Source of the DNA: DATGPD01 sp031423015
Lineage (GTDB): Bacteria; Planctomycetota; UBA1135; UBA2386
DNA: 64,000 bases
Assembly (NCBI GenBank): GCA_031423015.1
Contig: JANPER010000039.1
Coordinates: 1 to 64,000, forward strand
Direction: 5' to 3'
The translations under genes were made by a program, and so were the position numbers. The notes beneath the pieces are model-generated. The model searched no databases. It had not been told where the DNA came from and was given only the letters and a program-made list of their open reading frames with translations. Of the stretch, positions 28,268 to 35,995 are shown one piece after another. The first letter of the stretch is position 1; the number at the start of each line of letters is the position of its first letter.

Positions 28268-30202
28268 TCAGCGCGTGGTCCAATCGTCGATCGCGCCCGC
28301 CTGGTCTTTCAGGGCCGACTCGTATTCGCTACGGAAGTGTTTGATGGTGGCGACGACCGGCGACGTGGCAAAGTCGCCGAGCGCGCACAGCACCTTGCCG
28401 CTGATCTGGCCCGACAGCGACAACAGCAAGTCGATGTCTTTGGCGTCGCCGAGGCCAGCCTCGATGCGCAACAGCACCTTGTGCAGCCACATCACCCCCT
28501 CGCGGCACGGCGTGCACTTGCCGCAGCTCTCGTGCCGGAAGAACTCCAGCATGCGCGTCGCGGCGCGCACGATGTTGACGCCCTCGGGGATGACGATGAG
28601 CGAGGCCGAGCCGAGCATCGAGCCGGCGGCGGCGACCCCTTCGTAGTCGAGTTTCGCGTCCAGCTTGTCGGCCGGCACGATCGGCGCTGAGATCCCCGCC
28701 GGCAGCACGCCCTTCACCTTGGCGCCATCGCGCATGCCACCACCGTAGATCTCGATGAGTTCGCGGAACGACACCGCACCGAGCGGCAATTCGTAGTTGC
28801 CGGGCCGATTCACCCAGCCGCCGAGGCAGTAGATCTTGGGGCCGGCGCTCCGCTCGTTGGGGCCGATCGCCTTGTACCACGCGGCCCCGTTGCTGATGAT
28901 GCACGGCACGTTGGCGATGGTCTCGACGTTGTTCACCACCGTCGGCCGCGCGTAGAGCCCCGACACTGCCGGGAACGGTGGCCGCGAGCGCGGCATCGGG
29001 CGCTTGCCTTCGAGCGATTCGAGCAGCGCGGTCTCCTCGCCGCAGATGTAGGCGCCGGCGCCTGAGAACACGTGGATCCGTAGATCGAAGCGAGTGCCGA
29101 GGATGCTCTTACCCAACAGGCCCGCTTGTTCGGCTTCGACGATCGCCGCCTGCATGCGCCGGCCGGCCTCGACGTACTCGCCGCGGATGTAGAGGAAGGC
29201 TTCGTTGCAGCCGATGGCGAACGAAGCGATCGCCATGCCTTCCAGCAGCAGGTGCGACTCCACCTCCATGATCTCGCGATCCTTGAAGGTGCCCGGCTCG
29301 GACTCATCGGCGTTGACCACCAGGTACTTCGGCCCCGGCCCCTTCGGCACGAAGCCCCACTTCATGCCGGCGGAGAATGCGGCGCCGCCGCGCCCGCGCA
29401 GATTGCTGTCCTTCACCACCTGCGTGACGTCGGCGGGTTGCATCGTCTGCAGCGCCTTGGTGAGCGCGGCGTAGCCGCCGCTCGCGCGGTACTCGTCCAG
29501 CGTGACGCGCGTGGTGCGCGGTTGGCGCGGCAGCAGGATCGGCTTGTAGTCCAGCTTCTTCCCGACAGCAGACGGTGCAATCGTGCGAGCCTCGGCCGGT
29601 GGGTGGTAGTCGTGGTTGAGGCTGTCCCTTTCTCCCGGCGCCCCTTCGCCCGGCACCTTGCCCTGCTTCAGATGGCGCACCAGATCGTCGACATCGGCCG
29701 GCGTGCGCAGGTTCTCGACGAAGCGATCACCGATCTTCACCATCGGCGCGCGGTGGCAGCCGCCCATGCACTCGGGCGTGCGGTGCAGCGTGACCATGCC
29801 GTCCTTGGTGGTCTCGCCGTCCTTGATTTCGAGCGCCTTCTCCAGCTGCTGCAACAGGCGCTCACCGCCACAGAAGCCGCAAGGCATCTGCACGCAGACT
29901 TCCACCAGCAGCTTGCCGTGTGGCTTCTGGTGCAGCATCGAGTAGAAGGTCACGATCTCGTGGGCGGACGCGTGCGACACGCCGACCAGGTCAGCCACCT
30001 CGGCGATGATCTCGGGCGGCAACCAGCCGATCTCTCGCTGTGCCAGCTTGAGGCCTGGTAGCAACGCCGAGCGGAAGTGGGGGAACTTCGCCACCTCGGC
30101 GCGGATCGCTGCCTGGGTCGGTTCGCTCAGCGTGAAGTTCACCGAGGGCGGCGCAACCGGGTTGCCCGCAGCGTGGCTCGCTGTGTTTCCCAGCTGGCTC
30201 AT
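28268..30202 (-). CDS. nuoEF: Fused NADH-quinone oxidoreductase subunits E and F
   Basis: One 644-residue frame joins NuoE (about residues 20-180) to NuoF (about 215-640). NuoE's [2Fe-2S] ligands are in VCVQMPCGFC and TPECMGGC. NuoF shows the FMN/NADH glycine motif LRGRGGAAFSAGMKW, GAGAYICGEETALLESLEGKRP, and the [4Fe-4S] site ESCGKCTPCREG. A Pro/Gly-rich linker of about 30 residues (KVPGEGAPGERDS) lies between. This is the NADH dehydrogenase tip. HoxF of NAD-linked hydrogenases has a comparable fusion, but no hydrogenase genes are nearby and the operon is clearly nuo. It overlaps nuoD2 by four bases. Confidence 0.95.
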   Translation of the reverse strand: MSQLGNTASHAAGNPVAPPSVNFTLSEPTQAAIRAEVAKFPHFRSALLPGLKLAQREIGWLPPEIIAEVADLVGVSHASAHEIVTFYSMLHQKPHGKLLVEVCVQMPCGFCGGERLLQQLEKALEIKDGETTKDGMVTLHRTPECMGGCHRAPMVKIGDRFVENLRTPADVDDLVRHLKQGKVPGEGAPGERDSLNHDYHPPAEARTIAPSAVGKKLDYKPILLPRQPRTTRVTLDEYRASGGYAALTKALQTMQPADVTQVVKDSNLRGRGGAAFSAGMKWGFVPKGPGPKYLVVNADESEPGTFKDREIMEVESHLLLEGMAIASFAIGCNEAFLYIRGEYVEAGRRMQAAIVEAEQAGLLGKSILGTRFDLRIHVFSGAGAYICGEETALLESLEGKRPMPRSRPPFPAVSGLYARPTVVNNVETIANVPCIISNGAAWYKAIGPNERSAGPKIYCLGGWVNRPGNYELPLGAVSFRELIEIYGGGMRDGAKVKGVLPAGISAPIVPADKLDAKLDYEGVAAAGSMLGSASLIVIPEGVNIVRAATRMLEFFRHESCGKCTPCREGVMWLHKVLLRIEAGLGDAKDIDLLLSLSGQISGKVLCALGDFATSPVVATIKHFRSEYESALKDQAGAIDDWTTR

Positions 30203-31401
30203 CGGTCGACCTCACCCATGATCGGGTCGACGCTGGCGATCACCGCGACCAGGTCGGCGATCAGGCCACCCTTCGCCATCACCGGGATCGCCTGCAGGTT
30301 GGCGAACGACGGGGCACGCTCGTGGATGCGCACTGGGCGCCCGCTGCCGTCGCTCACCACGAAGAACCCCAGCTCGCCACGCGGCGACTCGACGCCGACG
30401 TAGGCCTCGCCGGGCGGTGGCCGCAGACCCTCGGTGTAGAGCTTGAAGTGGTGGATCAACGCCTCCATCGAGTGTTGCAGCTCGCGCCGTGGCGGCGGCA
30501 TCACCTTGCGATCGCTGGTGCGCACCTCGCCGCCCGGCATGCGATCGAGCGCTTGCCGAACGATCTTGATGCTCTCGCGCATCTCGAGCAGGCGCACCAG
30601 ATAGCGCGCGTAGCAGTCGCCTTCGGTGCGCGTCGGCACCGCAAACTCGTAGGTCTCGTAGCCGCAGTAGGGGTGCGCCCTGCGCAAGTCGTGCGCGATC
30701 CCGCTGGCGCGCAGCAACGGCCCGGTCACGCCAAGCGCGTAGGCATCGGCGACCGCGAGCTTGCCCACGCCTTGCGTGCGTTCCTTGAAGATCGAGTTGT
30801 GCGTCAGCAGGTCTTCGTATTCGTCGATGCGGCGCGGCAGCGCGTCGTTGAACTTGCGCGTCTTCTGCAGCCATTCTTCCGGCATGTCGTCGGCGAGGCC
30901 GCCCGGCCGGATGAACGACGTCATCATGCGCTGGCCGGTCAACTCTTCGAACAGGTCCAGCAGTTCTTCGCGCTCGCGGAACGCGTACAAGAACGTGCTC
31001 ATGGCGCCCAGATCGAGGGCGGCGGTGCCGAGCCACACCAGGTGCGAATTGATGCGGGTCAGTTCGGCCAGCAAAACCCGGCCGACGGTGGCGCGCTCGG
31101 GGATCGGGCAGCCAAACAACTTCTCCAGTGCCAGCGCGTAGGCCAGGTTGTTGCCCAGCGGGTTCAAGTAGTCCATGCGGTCGGTCATGGCGACCGCGTG
31201 CATGTAGTTGCGGCTCTCCATGCTCTTCTCGATGCCGGTGTGCAGGTAGCCAATCACCGGCCGACACTCGACCACGGTCTCGCCGTCGAGTTCCAGTTCC
31301 AAGCGCAGCACGCCGTGCGTGGAGGGGTGCTGCGGGCCCATGTTGATGCGCAGCGTTTGGCGGGGGGCGGCGTCCGGCACCTTGGCGTCCAGCGTGGTCA
31401 T
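30199..31401 (-). CDS. nuoD: NADH-quinone oxidoreductase subunit D (49 kDa), complex I-2
   Basis: A 400-residue subunit with the quinone-site His in INMGPQHPSTHGVLRLE and Tyr in TDRMDYLNPLGNNLAY. It ends in DPIMGEVDR, the usual C-terminus. It is a canonical bacterial NuoD, clearly diverged from the operon 1 copy rather than a recent duplicate. It starts 17 bases after nuoC2. Confidence 0.95.
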   Translation of the reverse strand: MTTLDAKVPDAAPRQTLRINMGPQHPSTHGVLRLELELDGETVVECRPVIGYLHTGIEKSMESRNYMHAVAMTDRMDYLNPLGNNLAYALALEKLFGCPIPERATVGRVLLAELTRINSHLVWLGTAALDLGAMSTFLYAFREREELLDLFEELTGQRMMTSFIRPGGLADDMPEEWLQKTRKFNDALPRRIDEYEDLLTHNSIFKERTQGVGKLAVADAYALGVTGPLLRASGIAHDLRRAHPYCGYETYEFAVPTRTEGDCYARYLVRLLEMRESIKIVRQALDRMPGGEVRTSDRKVMPPPRRELQHSMEALIHHFKLYTEGLRPPPGEAYVGVESPRGELGFFVVSDGSGRPVRIHERAPSFANLQAIPVMAKGGLIADLVAVIASVDPIMGEVDR

Positions 31402-31418
31402 GGCGTGGATCTGGGAAT

Positions 31419-31889
31419 TCAGGTGCCGTAGACGTCGCGGGTCACGGTGAAGTCGACTGGTTCACCGCCGAGCGGCTCGTCGCGCCGCAACGGATGGCCT
31501 TGCCAGTCGTCGGGCAGCAGCAGGCGCGTGAGGTTGGGATGCCCGACGAAGCGAACGCCGAACAGGTCGAAGACCTCGCGCTCGTAGAAGTCGGCGCCGG
31601 CGAACTGCGCGGTGATGCTGGGTGCGTCCCCGTTGGTGCGCGCCTTGAGGCGGAACCAGCGCTTGCCGGTCGAGGTGTAGAACAGGTAGTTCAGCTCGAA
31701 GCGATCGTCGCGCGTCGGGTCGTCGACTGCGGTCAGATCGAGGAAGCGATCGACGCCAGCGCGTTGCAGCAGAGTGACCGCATCGCCGATCATTCCGGCG
31801 CTGACGCGCCAGAACACGGTGCCGTCCTTGGTCTGGCCCAAGTCAGCGCCGGGGTGCGCGGCCGCGATGTGTTCTTCCAACGTCGTCAT
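31419..31889 (-). CDS. nuoC: NADH-quinone oxidoreductase subunit C (30 kDa), complex I-2
   Basis: A 156-residue subunit starting at ATG 31889, overlapping nuoB2 as ATGA. The family signature is FAGADFYEREVFDLFGVRFVGHPNL, then LLPDDWQGHPLRRDEPLGG. The open frame to 32276 is antisense-free overlap with nuoB2 and not adopted. Confidence 0.93.
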   Translation of the reverse strand: MTTLEEHIAAAHPGADLGQTKDGTVFWRVSAGMIGDAVTLLQRAGVDRFLDLTAVDDPTRDDRFELNYLFYTSTGKRWFRLKARTNGDAPSITAQFAGADFYEREVFDLFGVRFVGHPNLTRLLLPDDWQGHPLRRDEPLGGEPVDFTVTRDVYGT

Positions 31890-32407
31890 GACCGTCGGTG
31901 CCCCATGCCGATGCGTTGCTGCAGCTTGATGATGCCGTCGATCAGCGCCTCCGGCCGCGGCGGGCAGCCGGGCACGTACACGTCGACGGGCACGATCTTG
32001 TCGACCCCCTGAATGATCGCGTAGTTGTTGAACACCCCGCCGCACGCCGCGCAATCGCCCATCGCGATCACCCACTTGGGAGAAGGCATCTGGTCGTAGA
32101 TCTCGCGCAGAACTGGCGCCATCTTCTGCGCCACCCGTCCAGACACGATGAGCAAGTCGGCTTGTCGCGGCGACGCGCGGTACAGCTCCATGCCGAAGCG
32201 CGCGAGGTCGTACTTGCTGGCAGCGCTCGCCATCATCTCGATGGCGCAGCAGGCCAGGCCGAAGGTCGCCGGCCACAGCGACTTTTCGCGGCTCCAGTCC
32301 TGGAGGCGCGACAGTGCCCAGGCGGCGGCACCATCTTTGGTGTCGCGTTCGCCGTCGCGCACGATTGGCGGCAGGTCAGATGGCGCGCTCATGGCTTCGG
32401 CTGGCAT
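31886..32407 (-). CDS. nuoB: NADH-quinone oxidoreductase subunit B (PSST), complex I-2
   Basis: A 173-residue subunit with the N2 cluster ligands in FGLACCAIEMM, AMGDCAACGG and VPGCPPRPEALIDG. I chose ATG 32407; ATG 32392 five codons later is possible. The frame reads open to 32527, but that part runs through a tandem repeat and the end of nuoA2. Confidence 0.92.
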   Translation of the reverse strand: MPAEAMSAPSDLPPIVRDGERDTKDGAAAWALSRLQDWSREKSLWPATFGLACCAIEMMASAASKYDLARFGMELYRASPRQADLLIVSGRVAQKMAPVLREIYDQMPSPKWVIAMGDCAACGGVFNNYAIIQGVDKIVPVDVYVPGCPPRPEALIDGIIKLQQRIGMGHRRS

Positions 32408-32414
32408 CGCGTTC

Positions 32415-32444
32415 CCATCACTTCCACACCCATCACTTCCACAC
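32415..32444. repeat. 15-bp perfect tandem duplication at the nuoA2 stop
   Basis: CCATCACTTCCACAC occurs twice head to tail. The second unit contains the nuoA2 stop region and the first fills the gap before nuoB2. It looks like a slipped-strand duplication that set the unusual 25-base spacing between these two genes. Confidence 0.75.
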
Positions 32445-32786
32445 CAGCGCGCCGCGGCTGCGCGCATACAGATAGCCAGCGCCGAGGACGACGAAGAACG
32501 ATGCCATGGCCCACAGCCCCGGTGCACCGAGTTCGCGCAGCACCACCGCCCACGGGTAGAAGAACAATGCCTCGACGTCGAAGATCAGGAACAGCATGCC
32601 GACCAGCGCGAAGCGCACCGGCCAGCGCGTCTCGCTGCTGAACGGCTCCGAGACGCCGCACTCGTAGGGCCGTGCCTTGGCCTCGCTCGGCTTGCGCGGC
32701 GACAGCCGCCCGGTGAGCAGCACGATGGTCGACACGAGGGCGAGTGCCATACCGATGTGCAGGAACAGAGAGAGTTGATCGGACAC
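32433..32786 (-). CDS. nuoA: NADH-quinone oxidoreductase subunit A, complex I-2
   Basis: A 117-residue three-helix subunit starting with GTG at 32786 (VSDQLSLFLHIGMAL). The core motifs PYECGVSEPFSSETRWPVRF and FLIFDVEALFFYPW are canonical. It is the first gene of operon 2. No ribosome binding site is visible before the GTG. The long frame upstream to 33347 has no family match. Confidence 0.92.
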   Translation of the reverse strand: MSDQLSLFLHIGMALALVSTIVLLTGRLSPRKPSEAKARPYECGVSEPFSSETRWPVRFALVGMLFLIFDVEALFFYPWAVVLRELGAPGLWAMASFFVVLGAGYLYARSRGALVWK

Positions 32787-33266
32787 GGATGACGACGAGA
32801 CGAGCGCGGATGGTAGCCAGGCGGAGCGACGGGCACGAGCGCGCGGCAACCGAAACGCGCGTCGTTGGGTCGTTCGTACGCCCGTCGCTTGCCACCTTGT
32901 TGAAGCCCATCGGCGCGCGCGAATTACAGGGCCACGCCGTTCAGTGGCAATCTTGCCAATAGCCGGCGACCGACCAAACTGGCGGCGGGGCTCCAAGGGT
33001 CTGGTCAAGACCGTGTGGGGCCGTTCGCAATGTTGGGCGGCAAGGACCACGCCGGCGCGCAGGTCATCACGCTCGCCGCGACGCAGCTGGCGCTCCTGGT
33101 GGTCGCTATCCTCGGTGCGCGTGCCGAGTCGGACAACGTCGCCGCCCGACTGGGTTGGCGCGGTTCCGGCCTGCCGGCTTCGACGATTGCGCTGGCTATG
33201 CTCGGCACGTTGCGCGAGCGAGCCACGGCAGAGAGTCCCTGGTCGGGTCCCGAGTAGTATGAGCGC
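32787..33266. other. Gene-poor gap upstream of operon 2
   Basis: A 480-base stretch between nuoA2 and the broken PIN gene. It should hold the operon 2 promoter, which I cannot identify. On the plus strand, 33015-33257 reads as a possible remnant with a hydrophobic segment (ITLAATQLALLVVAILGA) and RLGWRGSGLP. This faintly resembles the N-terminal region of CPBP-type membrane proteases, but the resemblance is weak. Confidence 0.3.
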
Positions 33267-33739
33267 GTGGCAGCTCTCGTCTACATCGAGACGTCCGTCG
33301 TCAGTTACCTCACGGCACGGCCAAGTCTGACTTGGTAACTGCGGCACGTCAGCAGATCACTGCAGAGTGGTGGAGTGCTCGTCGGCCGCGCTTCTCCGTT
33401 CGAGTCTCGGAAATCGTCGTTCGCGAGGCACGAACCGGAGATGGCGAGGCAGTTCAACGTAGGTTGAATGCTCTTGACGGGATACCGCTGCTTGCGCTCA
33501 CCGCCGATGTACTGCAGCTGGCCAGCTACCTGATCGATTGCGGTGCGGTGCCGACCGTGGCAAGCGTGGACGCCGCCCACATCTCGGTGGCAACCGTTCA
33601 TGGCGCCGAGTTCCTGCTCACTTGGAACTGCCGCCACATCGCCAATGCCGAAATGCGACAGCGCATCGAGGAGGCTTGCCGCCACCGAGGCTATGAACCC
33701 CCGGTACTTTGCACTCCCGAGGAACTCATGGGAAGCTAG
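33267..33739 (+). pseudogene. PIN-domain toxin, frameshifted
   Basis: GTG 33267 opens AALVYIETSVVSYLTARPS, a typical PIN N-terminus with the first acidic residue. It stops after eight more codons. The adjacent frame continues seamlessly with DLVTAARQQITAEWW and runs to the stop at 33739 (HIANAEMRQRIEEACRHRGYEPP). One base is missing near 33325-33328; restoring it gives a complete protein of about 157 residues. A single-base change could be assembly error, but the surrounding 12 kb is full of larger breaks. It is followed immediately by a small gene that is its likely partner. Confidence 0.8.
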
Positions 33740-33744
33740 CTGCC

Positions 33745-33924
33745 ATGCGACAAGACGAGATCATCGACGAGGTTCGTGCTGCCCGCGCAAAACTGCTCGA
33801 GGAGTGCGGTGGCGATCTCGCCCTGCTGTTCGCTCGACTCCAGGAGCTCGAGGCCAAGGAGGGGCGCCAAGTCGTCGTCGGCAAGCCGAGACGAGTTATG
33901 CGGCCGAAGAATGATGTCGCGTGA
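33745..33924 (+). CDS. Small protein, likely antitoxin partner of the broken PIN gene
   Basis: A 59-residue charged protein (MRQDEIIDEVRAARAKLLEEC), mostly predicted helix, starting six bases after the PIN stop. Small proteins with this opening often accompany PIN toxins of the preceding type, in toxin-first order. It appears intact. Function is inferred from pairing and size. Confidence 0.6.
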   Translation: MRQDEIIDEVRAARAKLLEECGGDLALLFARLQELEAKEGRQVVVGKPRRVMRPKNDVA

Positions 33925-34211
33925 ACAAGCGCCGCACCCCGTTCGCATTGCCTCCCCCGCGCGGTGAAAGTTGGGCCGGATCCGTCCCGGTCGCCCTTTC
34001 TTGCCGCCGATGACGACGTGGGGCGCATCGACCTTCAACGCAGCCGGGGCGAGACGGCAGCCCTCGCGCTCGACCTTGGCGTTCACCTTGGCAACCAACC
34101 GTTCCGTCGCCGCGAAGTCCACCGCGCCGAGCCCCCTGAACGAAGCGCAACTCGGGACCGAAGCAGAAGGCAGGGGTTCCTCGAGTTCTTCGCAGGTGGC
34201 AAGCGCGGGTT
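33925..34211 (-). other. Unassigned coding-like remnant
   Basis: On the minus strand this stretch reads as a plausible protein fragment (FRGLGAVDFAATERLVAKV, then a basic GGKKGRPGRIRPNF). It has no start and directly abuts the truncated hppA. I do not recognise it. It may be a remnant of an unrelated gene joined to hppA by deletion. Confidence 0.3.
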
Positions 34212-35060
34212 CGCGCGCTCGCGGACCGAACGTGCGAGGATCGAGGAGCCGAGGCCGGCGACCGCGAGCACGAGCGGCAGCGCGATGGCGTTGCCGCGCG
34301 AGGCGGCGTCGATGGCAGGCCCGGTGGCAGCAATCGCGATCGCCGCGACGATGGCGTCGACGTTGCTCTCGAAGATGTCCGCTCCCATGCCCGCGACATC
34401 GCCGACGTTGTCGGCGATCGTGGCCGGATTGCGGGGATCGTCCTCGGGAATGCCGGCCTCGACCTTGCCAACGAGATCGGCGCCGACATCGGCCGCCTTC
34501 GTGTAGATGCCGCCGCCGACGCGCGCGAACAGGGCGATCGAGCTGGCGCCCATCGCGTAGCTGCTGGCGACTTCGCTGAACGGCACGAACGCGTGCAGCT
34601 CCGTGGAAGCCAGGTTCGCCATCAGCAGGGCCAGGACACCGAGGCCGAGCAGACCGAGCGCCGCGACGGCGAGCCCCATGACGGCACCACCCTGGAAGGC
34701 GACCAGCAGTGCCTGCCTGCGTCCGCCGCTCCGCGCGGCTTCGGTCGTGCGCACGTTCGCGCGCGTCGCCGCCTGCATGCCGAGGAAGCCAGCCACGATC
34801 GAGCACACGCCCCCGAACACGAACGAAACACCGCTGCGCCAGCCGATCGTCCAGCCCAGCAGGCCGGCGACGACCAGCATGATCGGCAGCAGCACGAGGT
34901 ATTGGCGCTTCAGGAACGTCATCGAGCCGCTGGCGATCAGGTCGCCGATCGCGCGCGCCTTCTCGTCGCCGGCGGGATGCCGCGACATCTGCCAGTAGAC
35001 GATCAGTGCCGCCGCGAGGCCGGCGATGGCGACGATCGGGATGTACGGAACGAGCTCGAG
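34212..35060 (-). pseudogene. hppA: Membrane-bound proton/sodium pyrophosphatase, N-terminal fragment
   Basis: About 280 residues match the N-terminal part of HppA: LVPYIPIVAIAGLAAALIVYW, DEKARAIGDLIASGSMTFLKRQY, and the catalytic loop GGGIYTKAADVGADLVGKVEAGIPEDDPRNPATIADNVGDVAG in outline, with its Asp and Lys residues. HppA is normally 650-800 residues, so the C-terminal two thirds are missing; the frame runs into unrelated sequence near 34212. There is also no start codon in the expected place, since ATG 34988 would lose TM1. The fragment cannot be functional. Confidence 0.85.
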
Positions 35061-35202
35061 CCCGGCAGGGTGGGGTACGGAGGGGGTCCGGAGGGTGGGG
35101 GACGAAGTGGGGGAAGAGAAGTAGAGGCGCGGAGCCGCAAAGCAAGTGCTTAGGCAGCCCAGTGATGCAATCGACCGGCGCTCCCTGGCACGGCCGCCAC
35201 AG

Positions 35203-35413
35203 GCGTCGCCTTATCGAGTGCGGCGTACTACGACTACGAGCCGACCTGGGTCAACCTGAACGTCCGGTCGACACCGATCCAGGGCATCCCGATCACGATC
35301 GACGTGACCGACAACGACGACCGCAAGGACGGCTCGACCAACTTCCGGCGCACGTTCGCGGCGCAACAGGGCTACCAGTTGACGGCGCCCTTTCTCTATC
35401 GGCCCATGGTGCC
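35203..35413 (+). pseudogene. Fragment of a secreted Ig-like/PEGA-type repeat protein
   Basis: An open stretch reads YYDYEPTWVNLNVRSTPIQG, then IPITIDVTDNDD and FRRTFAAQQGYQLTAP. This has the look of one beta-sandwich repeat from an exported protein (compare 'V..STPI.G.PI'). No start or full domain is present. It sits directly upstream of the CBS gene and is out of frame with it. Confidence 0.5.
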
Positions 35414-35471
35414 CACGGGGTTGCGCCAACAGCGGCGAAGGTGGATGGTAGGCGCGCAACGAGGCCTCGTC

Positions 35472-35906
35472 ATGCTCACAGTCCACAGCATCCTGAAACA
35501 CAAGGGTCGTGCGATCTATCAAGTCGGCCCTGACTCGACGGTCTACGACGCGTTGCGCGCCATGGCGGAGCATAATTGCGGCGCCCTTCTGGTGATCGAA
35601 GGCCGGCGCGCCATCGGCATCCTGTCGGAGCGGGACTACGCGCGCAAGGTCGTGCTGTTGGGCAAGCTGTCCAAGGAGACCCCGGTGCGCGAGATCATGG
35701 AGCAGAACGTGATCAGGGTGCCGATCGATGCCAGCGTCGCGACCTGCATGCAGATCATGACCGAGAGCCGCAGCCGCCACTTGGTGGTCAGCGAGGGCGG
35801 TGAAGTCGTGGGTGTGATCTCGATCGGCGACGTGGTGAAGGCGGTGATCGACGAACAGACCTTCACGATCAAGCAGCTCGAGACTTACATCAGCGGGTCG
35901 GCATGA
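35472..35906 (+). CDS. CBS domain protein
   Basis: A 144-residue cytoplasmic protein made of two CBS motifs, roughly residues 8-65 and 73-130. The repeats end in GALLVIEGRRAIGILSERDY and HLVVSEGGEVVGVISIGDVV. Paired CBS domains bind adenine nucleotides and act as energy or ionic sensors. The start ATG 35472 (MLTVHSILKHKG) is typical. It appears intact although both flanks are decayed sequence; no partner enzyme is adjacent. Confidence 0.9.
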   Translation: MLTVHSILKHKGRAIYQVGPDSTVYDALRAMAEHNCGALLVIEGRRAIGILSERDYARKVVLLGKLSKETPVREIMEQNVIRVPIDASVATCMQIMTESRSRHLVVSEGGEVVGVISIGDVVKAVIDEQTFTIKQLETYISGSA

Positions 35907-35995
35907 GGTGAGTGGCGGATCGGTCGCCATGGCTTGCTCCGGCAAGAGCCACATTTCCTGTAACGGACCGGCATGCTCGTGCCAGACCAAGCAGC

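Noticed and set aside
28268..30202. Possibility that the E-F fusion is HoxF of a NAD-reducing hydrogenase.
   Set aside because: It sits between nuoD and nuoG in a full nuo operon and no hydrogenase subunits (hoxU, Y, H) are present.
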